From positions 62,001-126,000 of the forward strand of contig NZ_FNQR01000009.1 of NCBI RefSeq assembly GCF_900107755.1: 64,000 nucleotides of DNA, written 5' to 3'. Below, one piece after another: positions 42,107-51,507 of this stretch. How positions within the stretch are numbered: the first letter of the stretch is position 1; each line of letters begins with the position of its first letter. Origin of the DNA: Thalassobacillus cyri. GTDB taxonomy: Bacteria; Bacillota; Bacilli; Bacillales; Halobacillaceae. A program made the position numbers and the translations under genes. The notes under the pieces were generated by a model. It saw nothing but the letters and a program-made list of their open reading frames with translations. It made no database searches and was not told the origin of the DNA.

Positions 42107-43053
42107 TGGCTTTCCTCCTTATGACGCTCGATCAGCTCGTTTATATCTTCCTGTTCGAGAATGGGCTCGTAACGAGCGATGCTGGTAGTCAGCGTAGATT
42201 TTCCATCTTCTGTCTTTCCGATAGCTCTGATAGGAAAACGATAGCGGTGAAAGCGATTTGGGTCTTCTTTTTCAAAATCAAAACGGCTGGAGATTTGCAG
42301 CCAATCTCCTTTGCCAAATTCTACAGGGAGAGGGTAATCTGTGATGCTGGTTCCCTCCAGCACACGTTCTCCCAGGCCCGAGGCAGGAGTTTCCTTAGCT
42401 GCCATGTCAGTATAAAGAGAAGCGAGTTGCTTCTGATCATCGGCAATGTTCACTTGAAAAGCCTCGTGCAGCTGATCCTCGAAAGGATAGTGGAGCTTCT
42501 GTAATGTGAAAGCATGCTCTGTTTTCATTAACAGCCCATCTTCATTTTGATTGGAACTGCTGCTTGCCATATGGCTGAACATATCGTCGGGATTCACTTT
42601 TATAAAACTGATGTTACCAAGGACCACCTGTTGGCTTGTTCCGTCAGAAAAAAATACGGTCGCTTGCTGGAATTCAAACTTCCCGTTTTTATCCAGCTTC
42701 TCTTTTAATTGATTTTTATCTATCTCAAAAGAAAAAGCTTTAAGTTTGTGGTGTCTGAATTGCTGCAAAAAAGACTGACCAGGATTTTCAGCACCCCCAT
42801 AGAAAGTTCCTGAATAGTTATTCTGGGCATTATAGGTAAACAGGCCGGGCAGTTCAATACTGGTGATTTCAGCAGGATTGTGGCGGTTGGTTATGTAATG
42901 GACTTGAAGCGGTGTGTTTTCGCCTTGTTCTATCTCGTGGTATTGTTTCAGTATAATCGGTGTCTCCAGTTGGTTTATGGAAAAATAAATACTGTTACCC
43001 AGCCAGCTAAGAAGGGCTATAGCCATACCCACCAACAAAAATTTTTTCTTCAT
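42103..43053 (-). CDS. Membrane-anchored extracytoplasmic protein, unknown
   Basis: The 316-residue protein has one N-terminal helix (about residues 4-25, FLLVGMAIALLSWLGNSIYF) and a large extracytoplasmic part rich in beta-type segments. No lipobox and no known domain. GGGAGAA precedes the ATG. It is coupled to the six-helix protein encoded next. Confidence 0.76.
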   Translation of the reverse strand: MKKKFLLVGMAIALLSWLGNSIYFSINQLETPIILKQYHEIEQGENTPLQVHYITNRHNPAEITSIELPGLFTYNAQNNYSGTFYGGAENPGQSFLQQFRHHKLKAFSFEIDKNQLKEKLDKNGKFEFQQATVFFSDGTSQQVVLGNISFIKVNPDDMFSHMASSSSNQNEDGLLMKTEHAFTLQKLHYPFEDQLHEAFQVNIADDQKQLASLYTDMAAKETPASGLGERVLEGTSITDYPLPVEFGKGDWLQISSRFDFEKEDPNRFHRYRFPIRAIGKTEDGKSTLTTSIARYEPILEQEDINELIERHKEESQ

Positions 43054-43066
43054 TTGCTTCTCCCTT

Positions 43067-43855
43067 TCATTTCAACTCCTTTTTTAAATACCATTCTACT
43101 GCATTGGAATAGAAAACTTTCTCGGCAAGCTCTTCTCCCAAGGTCTCCTGGATAAGTTTAATATCCGTATCACGAAACGGACGGGGTGCACGGGTAGAAG
43201 GGAGGTCGGTGCCGAACATCAATGCATCAGGATTTACATGGACTATTGCTTGTAATGCTCGTGCTAAATCCATATTGACCCTGCCGAACCCGGTAGCTTT
43301 AACTTTCACACCATGAGTAACGAGGTTCAGTAATGTATCAAAACCAGATTCCGTCAGGCCAAGGTGATCGATGGTAACAGCGGGGAGCGTTTTAAGTGTA
43401 CACTCGATTTCTGGCAGGTTTTTTGATTCAATATATAAGTCTACATGCCATCCCGCGAGGTCATAAATCCGGTGAGCAAAAGTTTCTAAATGTGCGAGCA
43501 CTCCTGGTCCTCCGCGTTTAACATTAAAGCGGACTGCTTTTATTCCGGCTTCATTCAACGATAGTATTTCTTCGTCCGTTGTATTTACTGGAAGCTGGGT
43601 TACTCCGACGAATCTATCGCCCAGAATTTGTAGGGATTTTTTTAAATATTGTTGGTCATAACCCTGAAAAGAACCTGAAACAACAGCACCTCCCGCTAGG
43701 TCCCAATGTTTCATCCTCGTATAATAGTCTTCCCAGGTGAACGGATCTGGGATGTAACCCTGGTTTTCAATCAATGGAAAACAGGGGTCGATGATATGTA
43801 CGTGTGCATCGAATATTCGAATGAGGTCCACCTCGCTTTCGGAAAAATTATCCAT
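43067..43855 (-). CDS. Amidohydrolase-family (TIM-barrel) metal hydrolase
   Basis: The barrel starts with FDAHVHII (metal-binding HxH), and has LPAVTIDHLGL and FGTDLPSTR (metal-binding Asp), typical of amidohydrolase-2 enzymes. The 262-residue reading uses ATG 43855, which has no RBS. A GAGGTGG lies 5 nt before an ATT codon that would start the protein at IRIFDAHVHII, and a GTG lies inside that element, so the true start is uncertain. Substrate unknown. Confidence 0.8.
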   Translation of the reverse strand: MDNFSESEVDLIRIFDAHVHIIDPCFPLIENQGYIPDPFTWEDYYTRMKHWDLAGGAVVSGSFQGYDQQYLKKSLQILGDRFVGVTQLPVNTTDEEILSLNEAGIKAVRFNVKRGGPGVLAHLETFAHRIYDLAGWHVDLYIESKNLPEIECTLKTLPAVTIDHLGLTESGFDTLLNLVTHGVKVKATGFGRVNMDLARALQAIVHVNPDALMFGTDLPSTRAPRPFRDTDIKLIQETLGEELAEKVFYSNAVEWYLKKELK

Positions 43856-43871
43856 TACAATTCTACCATAT

Positions 43872-44459
43872 TCAATTTTTTAGTGTAGGACTTGAAGTGA
43901 AAAGCATGGTTGTCATGGCTACCACCAGAATAGTGATAGCGGAAAGCAGCAGAGTCTGCGAAGAAAAAAGCCATCCGCCTAACAAAATGACCGCAAGGTC
44001 GATGGAGAAAATGGCAAAACCGACATTGATATTTAAAAAGTCAGCGACCATCTGTGCCAGCAAGTCTGTCCCTCCCGTGCTTGTCTGGTAACGAAGCATC
44101 AGTCCGATACCACCACCTACAAAAGCCCCGCCAATCATCGAACTGATGGCTGGATCGAGAGCTAAATGGAAATTTCTCAGCCAATAAAATAAATCGATGA
44201 AGAAAGAAGATATCAATAAACCATGCAGGCTGTTATAAAAATATTTACGGTACTTGAACCAGGCAATCAAAAAAATCGGGATGCTAACAAATAGAATGGT
44301 CAAACCCGTTTCCAGTCCCCACAAATAATGAAAAATCAATCCGATGCCAATGACTCCCCCATCAAGTACATGATCTGGTACTAAAAAAAAGTTGATGCCG
44401 AATGCCAGGCATGCACTGCCAATGATAATGATGATACCTTTTTCAATCAGTTCCTTCAT
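43872..44459 (-). CDS. YitT-family membrane protein, short form
   Basis: The 195-residue protein has five or six helices with YitT/DUF161 motifs (FGINFFLVPDHVLDGGVIGI, GGGIGLMLRYQTSTGGTDLLA). Most YitT proteins of about 280-290 residues also carry a C-terminal DUF2179 domain, which is absent here; the frame ends cleanly. RBS GAAGGGG. Function unknown. Confidence 0.83.
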   Translation of the reverse strand: MKELIEKGIIIIIGSACLAFGINFFLVPDHVLDGGVIGIGLIFHYLWGLETGLTILFVSIPIFLIAWFKYRKYFYNSLHGLLISSFFIDLFYWLRNFHLALDPAISSMIGGAFVGGGIGLMLRYQTSTGGTDLLAQMVADFLNINVGFAIFSIDLAVILLGGWLFSSQTLLLSAITILVVAMTTMLFTSSPTLKN

Positions 44460-44562
44460 ACGATAACCCCTTCATTTTGGACAGGTTCTCTTCATTTATA
44501 TGCAGCACGTTGCTTAATAAGAAAGGGTACTGCTAAAACAATAAAATCGAAGGCAATGTAAT

Positions 44563-44842
44563 TTTACAGTTAAATCTACCGTTACTGTAAACTCAGTTTC
44601 GAGACTTTAGGTTGAGGTTATGGCGGCTGGGAAAACGGATCGCTTTCCGTAGGCAAGTGGTGAGCTTCCTCAGGCTTCTCCTTCCGGGACCTCACCGATC
44701 ATGATCATCCCAGAGGAGGATCAGCGAACTCCCGTGGAAAGGGAGTCGTTCCCCACCGGACCGTTATTCAGGCAAAAATTTCGAAATAAAGTCTTCGACT
44801 TTACGGTGCAATAATTCAATAAGCCTCTTATAAAAATCATTA
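44563..44842 (+). repeat. Composite intergenic repeat, copy 2
   Basis: This fills most of the 477-nt gap between the yitT-like and second yetF-like genes. It starts TTTACAGTTAAATCTACC, has GGCGGCTGGGAAAACGGATCG, CGGGACCTCACCGATCATG, then GGAAAGGGAGTCGTTCC, and ends AAGCCTCTTATAAAAATCA. Order and orientation match the other copies but only one inner hairpin module is present. No ORF. Confidence 0.72.
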
Positions 44843-44936
44843 ACCTGAATAGGGGCTATTAAAAAAATAGAATGTCTGGAAGCCCATTTGCACAAACTAA
44901 CGATTAATGAACTAGTGAGAAATGAGGGAACGATAC

Positions 44937-45569
44937 ATGGATTTTGATATGTTATGGAAAGCAGTTGTAGTAGTAGTCGGTGGAACACTTCTTCTAAGGG
45001 TAGCCGGGCGGAAATCGATATCACAGATGACCCTGGCTCAAGTAGTCATTATGATTGGAATTGGCTCATTGCTCATCCAGCCGATTGTTGGAAAAAATAT
45101 CTGGACCACATTAATTGTCGGCCTTACCCTGGTTTTGACTTTATTAGTCATGGAGTATGTGCAAGTTAAGGTAAATCCTTTAGAGAAATTCATCACTGGC
45201 AGTTCCAAGGTTGTCATTGAAAATGGAGAGCTACAGATTGATAGATTGAAAAAGCTGCGGTTGTCGGTGGATCAATTGGAAATGAAACTTAGGCAGAATA
45301 GTATCACCGATATCAACGATGTCGCCTATGCCACGATAGAACCGAATGGACAGCTGGGTGTTGAGTTGAAACAGCCGAAACAACCAGCCACAAAGGGGGA
45401 TATTGACAGTCTGAAAATGGAAGTGATGGCATTGAAGCAGCAGCTTGGCCAGCTTGGAACAACAGCTGCTTATACGGCTAATAATCCAGCCCCTGCCATG
45501 CAAAAGGATATTTTTAAAGAGGTATCCCAGCAAGGCCATACCGAAGATCCTCCTGAGCAGTTCCACTAA
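44937..45569 (+). CDS. YetF-family (DUF421) membrane protein, paralogue 2
   Basis: The 210-residue protein has three N-terminal helices (RVAGRKSISQMTLAQVVIMIGIG) and the YetF soluble domain (GSSKVVIENGELQIDRLKK), followed by an extended Lys/Gln-rich C-terminal tail. ATG 44937 follows GAGGGA. It begins about 95 nt after the composite repeat. Confidence 0.85.
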   Translation: MDFDMLWKAVVVVVGGTLLLRVAGRKSISQMTLAQVVIMIGIGSLLIQPIVGKNIWTTLIVGLTLVLTLLVMEYVQVKVNPLEKFITGSSKVVIENGELQIDRLKKLRLSVDQLEMKLRQNSITDINDVAYATIEPNGQLGVELKQPKQPATKGDIDSLKMEVMALKQQLGQLGTTAAYTANNPAPAMQKDIFKEVSQQGHTEDPPEQFH

Positions 45570-45635
45570 AAAAGAAAATAAAGTTTGGCCTTCCTGAATA
45601 GATATAATGAGGACTATCCAACAGGAGGGGTTTTT

Positions 45636-46448
45636 TTGAGAACTTACCTGGAAGCTGCTCGGTTTGAACATGCTTTTTGGCTGCAGATATTAGGGGACCA
45701 TGCCCGTTTCATCCGTGACTCGCTTTACCCGACTGAAACGAAAGACATAGAAAAAACAAAACAGTTCATTACTATATTTGACGAAATGGGTGCTAAGTCC
45801 AAGAATTTATCATTTGAGGAAACCAAAACATTCACCCAGAAGGCAGGAGACCATGCGCGAAATTTCCGAGTGTATAAGCTATCACTTCTCCAAAGGTCAC
45901 TGGAAGGAAATATAGGTATTCATTTGACACCTACTTTTATTAATCACATGGTTAATGAGCTGGAAGAATATCTGCTTGTCATTGGATATCTGGGAAAAGG
46001 AAAGGAGCCGCCCGTTTTTCATGAGCTTCATCACCATATGCTATGGCTTTTGGATGCTTCCGGCCATGCCGGAGCGATTAACGACACGATGGATGCCACC
46101 GAACAACAAATCAAAAAACAGAGCGATGTCTTTCGTCAAACGTTCAATGATTTGTATTTGAAATCGGTAGAAATGACAGGGTATTTACGAGCTAATATCC
46201 AATCTTTCCCCGCATTGACACGTTTCAATAACGAAACGAAAGTCGAAATGAAACTGTTCCAGACATTTTTGAAGGAGCTGGAAGAAATGGAGTTAACGGA
46301 CGAAGCGTTAAGTTCCTTTACACCTTTGATGGCAGACCATATGTTCCGGGAGGAATGTTACTACTTATTCAAGGTGGCGCAATCTACTGCTTCAAAGTTT
46401 CCGGATTGTGATCCCACAAAACCGCGTCTTAAAAAAGGGGATAAATAA
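45636..46448 (+). CDS. DUF2935 protein (helical, metal-binding type)
   Basis: The 270-residue protein is all-helical with two similar halves carrying ExxxH and HxxxH-type motifs (ARFEHAFWLQILGDHARF, FTPLMADHMFREECYY). DUF2935 proteins bind a di-metal centre in known structures; cell role unknown. TTG 45636 is behind GGAGGGG. Confidence 0.83.
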   Translation: MRTYLEAARFEHAFWLQILGDHARFIRDSLYPTETKDIEKTKQFITIFDEMGAKSKNLSFEETKTFTQKAGDHARNFRVYKLSLLQRSLEGNIGIHLTPTFINHMVNELEEYLLVIGYLGKGKEPPVFHELHHHMLWLLDASGHAGAINDTMDATEQQIKKQSDVFRQTFNDLYLKSVEMTGYLRANIQSFPALTRFNNETKVEMKLFQTFLKELEEMELTDEALSSFTPLMADHMFREECYYLFKVAQSTASKFPDCDPTKPRLKKGDK

Positions 46449-46512
46449 AAAGCTACATAACGGATATGCTAATAATCGACGTTTATAATCTTCAAACAAA
46501 GTAGGAATGTAT

Positions 46513-47310
46513 ATGCCTGAATTCAAATATGACTCCTGTACCATCCATTACGATGATATCGGTAAAGGGATACCACTAGTGTTGATACACCCGCCTGGCA
46601 TGGGGAGGCTGGTCTTCACCTATCAACACCCCTTGGGCAATCAATACCGCTTATTGATTCCAGATTTAAGTGGGCATGGAGATTCATCGATTGCATCAGA
46701 ACCAGTAACGATAAAGCGGTATGCGGAGGAAATCAAGGCGCTTCTTGACCATACAGGCTCTCAGAAAGCTGTCATCTGTGGTTATTCAGCAGGGGGGGGA
46801 GTCGTCCAGGAGTTCGCATTGGCTTATCCAGAACGGACCAGGGCGTTAGTCTTATCTGGCGGATATCCAAAAGTAGAAACACAATTATTGAAGCTGGAAT
46901 ACCGTATTGGAATGAAATGGCTCGAAACAAAGCCTGATTCTTTGATTCGGGTACTAGCCCGATCTCACTTTTTAGATACGAATGTCCAGCAGTTGATAAC
47001 CGGTCATATGGGGAAAGCAGATTTAAAAAGCTGGTATGATTTTTACGATGAGTCCTATCGATATGATTGTTCAGCACGTTTAGGCGACATAGACTGCCCG
47101 GTTCTTTTAATGTATGGGGTTCGTGTATTCTGGATTCATCACCATAGTTACCACTATCGAAAGTGCGTAGATGTCCGCTTAACTCATATCGAAAAGGCGA
47201 CACACCAACTGCCGACGAAGCATTGGCATAGCTTCAATCATTATGTGGATTTCTTCATACAGGAAAACCTGACAAAACAAACTTATCACCAAGCAAAGAC
47301 CATGCGATAA
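46513..47310 (+). CDS. Alpha/beta-hydrolase-fold protein
   Basis: The 265-residue protein has a nucleophile elbow GYSAGGG with Ser and a C-terminal His (KATHQLP). The usual catalytic acid (YGxxD) is replaced by YGVRVFWIH, so the acid is not visible at its normal place. The preceding oxyanion loop (IHPPGMG) is normal. It may be inactive, use a different acid, or carry a small error. ATG 46513 suits TAGGA better than ATG 46507. Confidence 0.8.
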   Translation: MPEFKYDSCTIHYDDIGKGIPLVLIHPPGMGRLVFTYQHPLGNQYRLLIPDLSGHGDSSIASEPVTIKRYAEEIKALLDHTGSQKAVICGYSAGGGVVQEFALAYPERTRALVLSGGYPKVETQLLKLEYRIGMKWLETKPDSLIRVLARSHFLDTNVQQLITGHMGKADLKSWYDFYDESYRYDCSARLGDIDCPVLLMYGVRVFWIHHHSYHYRKCVDVRLTHIEKATHQLPTKHWHSFNHYVDFFIQENLTKQTYHQAKTMR

Positions 47311-47311
47311 T

Positions 47312-47342
47312 CGACACCCCTGGATGAGGGGTGTTTTTTATT
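47312..47342 (+). terminator. Terminator after hydrolase gene
   Basis: ACACCCCT / AGGGGTGT stem with TTTTTT. Confidence 0.83.
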
Positions 47343-47493
47343 AGATTTAATGTATAAATTCCCAGACTCAAAACTGGGGGACTTTGGTATGGATTTCTGT
47401 CGATTTTTCCTGCTAACTTCTTATCCAATATCAGTAAATTATGTGGTAAACTGAGAGAAGTGATAATATTCGGAAAATTCGGAGGGGTACGAG

Positions 47494-48405
47494 ATGAAAA
47501 ATGTGAAGGAAGTGAAAAGCGGAATATATCGAATCAGTCTGCCACAGCCGGTTTCTGGAGATGTATTCGTATATTTGATTAAAAATGATAAAGTGACACT
47601 GATTGATGCCGGTCATCCGTCTTCAGATTCTCAGGCCTGCCTGGTCGATGCCTTGAAAGAGCTCGGTGTCGGGTGGGGGGATATTGATCAACTCATTGTA
47701 ACACACCGGGACATGGACCATATTGGCGCTTTATTGAGTCATGCTGATGAGCTTGACTGCAAGGTGTTTGCAGGATATCCATCTAAAAAAGAGCCGAAAC
47801 TTTACGAACAGCTTGAGGGCATCCGTCCCCAGCTGCCAGATCAGTTTACAGAGGAACTGTTGACCAAAGTGACGATGGACGAAATAGACTTTGCTCATGC
47901 AGAACATCTTCCTATCACAGATCTTGTGAAACAGGGAGATGTGATTGATATAGGAGGCGGAAGGGTGGAAGTACTTGAAACCCCGGGCCATAGTTATGAT
48001 CATATTTCTCTCTACGAACCGGATTCGAAATTGTTATTTGGAGGAGATGTGCTGATTGAAAATGGACCTCCGACGAAAATTATAGATTTGCAGCAATACT
48101 TACTTACGCTGGATGCATTAAAACAGAAAGATGTAACTGAAGTTTTTCCAAGCCATGGGCCGGTCATGTACCACCATCATGATGCGATTGAGCAATCGAT
48201 TACCACTATTATTGACATCGATCAGAAAATCATTACTTGCCTGAAGGATGGTTCTAAGTCATGTTACGATCTTGCTCTCCAGTTCAATAATGGAAAAGTG
48301 GATGAGCATTTGTTGTTTTATATTCAACTGATTTCCAACCATCTCAATCGGTTAAAGGATAAGGATATCATCATCGAAACAGACAAGGGCGTCTCCCTGC
48401 AATAA
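47494..48405 (+). CDS. Metallo-beta-lactamase-fold hydrolase
   Basis: The 303-residue protein has THRDMDHIGA (metal motif), ETPGHSYDHISL, FGGDVL and PSHGPV, the glyoxalase-II-like MBL pattern. The C-terminal ~70 residues form a winged-helix-like tail seen in the LACTB2 subgroup, often RNA or thioester hydrolases. GGAGGGG precedes the ATG. Confidence 0.86.
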   Translation: MKNVKEVKSGIYRISLPQPVSGDVFVYLIKNDKVTLIDAGHPSSDSQACLVDALKELGVGWGDIDQLIVTHRDMDHIGALLSHADELDCKVFAGYPSKKEPKLYEQLEGIRPQLPDQFTEELLTKVTMDEIDFAHAEHLPITDLVKQGDVIDIGGGRVEVLETPGHSYDHISLYEPDSKLLFGGDVLIENGPPTKIIDLQQYLLTLDALKQKDVTEVFPSHGPVMYHHHDAIEQSITTIIDIDQKIITCLKDGSKSCYDLALQFNNGKVDEHLLFYIQLISNHLNRLKDKDIIIETDKGVSLQ

Positions 48406-48478
48406 TTTCCATGTGATATTGAGAAGGTTATTTACGTATTTATATGGCAAACTAAGCTTAAAAAAAGGAGCTTACACC

Positions 48479-48916
48479 ATGAATGACGTTGCCATCAAAG
48501 AATTAAATGCTTTTCTAAAAGGGCAGTACATGGGGATTCATGCATAAGAACACCTTATTCAGCGCGTGGACGAACCTGGTACTGGTATCAAGCAAGAGTT
48601 ACAAAATATTCAGCAAGAGCACAAGATGCATGCGATGGAAGTAGCTGAACGTATTCAGCATCTTGGTGGAAATCCGGTGGACGATGAAGGTTTTGTCGGG
48701 TCGATGCAGAATTGTGTCAGTAGATTCACCACTCCTGATTCGACAGAAGGGATACTGGAAAGTGCTTTAAAGGGAGAAGACGTTTATGGTTTACATTTGT
48801 CAGAAGAGATTGTTAAAGGGGACTTTGATCCGGAAAGTAAGCAGATGATTGAGAGAATACTGGATGAAGACCGTAATCATCTTCAGATCTTAAAAGGGTT
48901 GATGCCGAACGGATAA
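48479..48916 (+). pseudogene. Ferritin-like (DUF2383-type) protein with in-frame ochre codon
   Basis: From ATG 48479, behind AAAAAGGAG, the frame reads MNDVAIKELNAFLKGQYMGIHA, then TAA at codon 23 (48545-48547), then EHLIQRVDEPG in the same frame to a stop at 48916. Homologous proteins have Tyr after IHA, so a TAT or TAC became TAA. The rest (QQEHKMHAMEVAERI, KGDFDPESKQMIERI) is an intact ferritin-like four-helix bundle. GTG 48566 could restart translation but would lose the first helix. Confidence 0.78.
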
Positions 48917-48943
48917 GAGGGGGGTTCCCCTCTTTTTTATTTG
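48914..48943. terminator. Bidirectional terminator
   Basis: AAGAGGGG / CCCCTCTT stem with TTTTTT between convergent genes. Confidence 0.8.
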
Positions 48944-49128
48944 TCTTTCTTTTTCGTGTGATTTTCAACTTCGTGATGACCGCTCATCATTTCACCTTCA
49001 GTAGGATGTTCTTCTCGTTCCAACTTTGGAGGAAGAAATGATTTTGAGAAGGAAATTCCTTTGCTGAAGACCTCGGCTTGCTCATTGGAAGTTTGAACGG
49101 TAGCCTTCTTTTGTTTTTGTTGAGTCAT
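48937..49128 (-). CDS. Small hydrophilic hypothetical protein (63 aa)
   Basis: MTQQKQKKATVQTSNEQ... is highly charged, with no helix or motif. AAGGAGG is well placed before the ATG and the gene ends at a terminator, so it is likely real. Its style resembles small spore or stress proteins of Bacillus, but the family was not recognised. Confidence 0.62.
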   Translation of the reverse strand: MTQQKQKKATVQTSNEQAEVFSKGISFSKSFLPPKLEREEHPTEGEMMSGHHEVENHTKKKDK

Positions 49129-49237
49129 GAAGATGGCCTCCTTTTTGATATGTTATTATTAATTATTATTCCATTGGAATGAAAAAGCTAAACATCCATG
49201 ATGAGCAGCAAGAAATATCGGGAGAAAGAGGTGGTCT

Positions 49238-49831
49238 GTGGTCGAATTATTGACTGTATTGGATGACAAAGGTAATGAAATTGGAGTGGAAGACAGGGAG
49301 GAAGTACATAAGAGAGGGCTGTGGCATCAAACGTTTCAGTGCTGGTTTGTAGAATTAGATACTGAAGACCCTTATATGTATTTCCAGCATAGGGCGGCGA
49401 GTAAGAGAGATTTTCCAGGTACATTAGACATCACTGCTGCGGGGCATGTAGTGGCAGATGAAGCAGTTGTTGCGGCAGGAATGCGGGAAATAGAAGAAGA
49501 GTTAGGAATCAAGCTGGCAGAAAACGATTTGATATATCAGGGGTGTTACCAGGAAGAGCTGATTACAGAGCATATGATCGATCGGGAGTTTTGCCATGTT
49601 TATTTTCACCATGTAAAGAAGCGTCCCGATTTCAGGATCACCGATGAGGTCGAGGATGTTCTCCGACTCCGTTTCCATGACTTTGAGGAGATTTTGCAAG
49701 GGGGCAAAAGGGAAGGGGACTATTTATTAAGCGGTGTACAAAAGCCGATAAGTTTAGATCACTTATGTCCTCATACTTCGGGTTACTTTTCCTTCGTTGC
49801 AGAAGCTGTCAAAAAATTGACTTCCTTTTGA
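49238..49831 (+). CDS. NUDIX hydrolase (IPP-isomerase-like)
   Basis: The 197-residue protein has a Nudix box GHVVADEAVVAAGMREIEEE (Gx5Ex7REUxEE) and the WHQTFQCWFV and GTLDITAAGH segments of the YfcD/IDI-type group. Likely substrates are isopentenyl-type or nucleotide diphosphates; not certain. Start GTG 49238 with AGAGGTGG close by. Confidence 0.85.
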   Translation: MVELLTVLDDKGNEIGVEDREEVHKRGLWHQTFQCWFVELDTEDPYMYFQHRAASKRDFPGTLDITAAGHVVADEAVVAAGMREIEEELGIKLAENDLIYQGCYQEELITEHMIDREFCHVYFHHVKKRPDFRITDEVEDVLRLRFHDFEEILQGGKREGDYLLSGVQKPISLDHLCPHTSGYFSFVAEAVKKLTSF

Positions 49832-49909
49832 CAGTTATGCCTCTTGGGGATATAATCAAACTATTCAAATAAAGGTACGTGCTTATGTGGGGAAGATCCT
49901 CATGAATGA

Positions 49910-49940
49910 GACACCTCTTCTTAGGAAGAGGTTTTTTTAC
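49910..49940 (+). terminator. Terminator after a short untranslated stretch
   Basis: ACCTCTTC / GAAGAGGT stem with TTTTTTT, 80 nt past the NUDIX gene. Confidence 0.75.
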
Positions 49941-49942
49941 AC

Positions 49943-50035
49943 TATAAGAAAGTTTAACCTTGTTAAAAGAATGAAGTATAAGGAAGTACGAAGGCTGTCT
50001 CCATAAGTATTTGGCGACAAGCCAGGTTTTTATAT
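49943..50035 (+). repeat. ~95-nt intergenic repeat, copy 3
   Basis: TATAAGAAAGTTTAA, GAAGTATAAGGAAG, a central arm and GGCGACAAGCCAGGTTTTTATA align with the copies at 1800-1895 and, inverted, 32470-32575. Like copy 1 it lies just after an intrinsic terminator. Confidence 0.6.
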
Positions 50036-50057
50036 TTGAAGGGAGTAGACAAGCTAT

Positions 50058-51209
50058 ATGGCAAAATCATTTGAAACGAAAGTCGTACATAGTAAATTGA
50101 AGCAGGAAGAAGACAAGATCAATAGTAAAGCGACCCCAATTTATCAAACCTCGGCCTACTCCTTTGAGAGCCTGGAAGATTTGGAAGGCTACTTTGAAGG
50201 AAATGCTCCTTACCTTTATACGAGGAACGGCAATCCGAATACGGACGAATTGGGCTACTCCGTTGCCCAATTGGAAGGGGCGCCTGCTGGAATGGCTTCC
50301 TCATCCGGAATGTCTGCGATTTTATGCGGCATTCTAGCAGTAGTCGGGCATGGCGATCATATTGTAGCAGCAGAAGACACCTATGGTGGTACCTATCAGC
50401 TGCTTACCCAGGAACTGCAGACGTTTGGTATTGAAGTGACACTCGCTTCTTTTGATAACCTGGGAGAAGTAGAAGATGCCATCCAGGAGAATACGAAACT
50501 TCTATATAGCGAATCTGTCTCCAACCCATTTCTACGTGTAGAAAATATCAATGCTCTCGTTGAGATGGCAGAACGCCACCAGCTAATGACAATGATTGAT
50601 AATACTTTTGCAACTCCATATCTTTTACAGCCATATGAAGAGGGAGTGGATCTTGTCGTCCATAGTGCGACGAAATATATAGGTGGTCACAGTGATGTTT
50701 CTGCAGGCGTACTGGTCGGCAGGGAGAAACTGATTGAAAAGGCGAATGGGAAGATGGTCGCTCTGGGTGCCAACCTTAGTCCATTTGAAGCCTGGCTTGG
50801 TCAGCGCGGGTTGAAGACTTTGGCGCTGCGCATGAGGCAGCAATCGGAGAATGCCGATTATGTAGCAGAAAGCCTGCGCAATCATACGGATATCAAGCAT
50901 GTATATTACCCGGCCTACGTATCGGAAAAAGGAAACGGAGCCATCATTACGATTGAATTGAATGAGCGATGCGATATGGATACATTTTTCAAATCCCTGG
51001 GTTGGATTAAAATTGTACCTTCGTTAGCTGGAGTGGAAACGACGGTATCATATCCGAAAGGAACATCTCACCGTGCACTTACTGATGAGCAGCGGGAGAA
51101 AATCGGAATCAATGAGCGTGTCGTCCGTATTTCTATCGGAATTGAAGGGGCCAAGGATATTTTGACGCAGCTTGGTGAAGCGATTGAGGAATCGTTGAAT
51201 GAGGCTTAA
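50058..51209 (+). CDS. PLP-dependent Cys/Met-metabolism enzyme (cystathionine synthase/lyase type)
   Basis: The 383-residue protein has YTRNGNPNTDELGYSVAQLE, SSSGMSAI and SATKYIGGHSDVSAGV with the PLP lysine, as in cystathionine gamma-synthase, beta/gamma-lyases and O-acetylhomoserine sulfhydrylases. Which reaction it performs cannot be told from sequence alone. AAGGGAG lies about 11 nt before the ATG. Monocistronic. Confidence 0.86.
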   Translation: MAKSFETKVVHSKLKQEEDKINSKATPIYQTSAYSFESLEDLEGYFEGNAPYLYTRNGNPNTDELGYSVAQLEGAPAGMASSSGMSAILCGILAVVGHGDHIVAAEDTYGGTYQLLTQELQTFGIEVTLASFDNLGEVEDAIQENTKLLYSESVSNPFLRVENINALVEMAERHQLMTMIDNTFATPYLLQPYEEGVDLVVHSATKYIGGHSDVSAGVLVGREKLIEKANGKMVALGANLSPFEAWLGQRGLKTLALRMRQQSENADYVAESLRNHTDIKHVYYPAYVSEKGNGAIITIELNERCDMDTFFKSLGWIKIVPSLAGVETTVSYPKGTSHRALTDEQREKIGINERVVRISIGIEGAKDILTQLGEAIEESLNEA

Positions 51210-51249
51210 GTCCTGATTAAAGTTGGTGAAAAATTCACCCCGGCACCCA

Positions 51250-51258
51250 TGCTATAAT
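51250..51258 (+). promoter_or_regulatory. Extended -10 promoter of the toxin locus
   Basis: TGCTATAAT is an extended -10 with a consensus hexamer. No good -35 lies 17 nt upstream, which extended -10 promoters tolerate. It sits about 63 nt before the small toxin ORF. Confidence 0.6.
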
Positions 51259-51320
51259 TGGAAGTGGAGCACGTCCTTTTAGGGAGGATCGGCTGCCCCC
51301 ATCTATCAGTAAGGGGGGTG

Positions 51321-51422
51321 ATGCCTACGAGCATATACGAAGTGTTGACCGTCATCTGGTCTTTCGGCACGTTTTTGATCGCTTTGCTCGCGTTGATCAT
51401 GCAAATGATCAATAAAAAATAG
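51321..51422 (+). CDS. Holin-like type I toxin peptide (33 aa), start codon altered
   Basis: MPTSIYEVLTVIWSFGTFLI plus a short helix and MINKK is the putative holin-like toxin family: SxYE start, one membrane helix, Lys tail. In relatives the sequence is GGGGGTGATGCCT-ATG-AGT; here the expected ATG is ACG (51327), so translation would have to use the ATG two codons earlier, only 2 nt from the AAGGGGGG. Downstream hairpins and the terminator match the usual layout. The peptide may be weakly made or silent. Confidence 0.65.
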   Translation: MPTSIYEVLTVIWSFGTFLIALLALIMQMINKK

Positions 51423-51507
51423 ACCTCCCTATTCACTCGGCCAAAAGTTGATAGGGGAGAGGCCTATTCCTGTAGTGGATAGCTGATCCCCCGGAGGGGG
51501 CGTGTAT

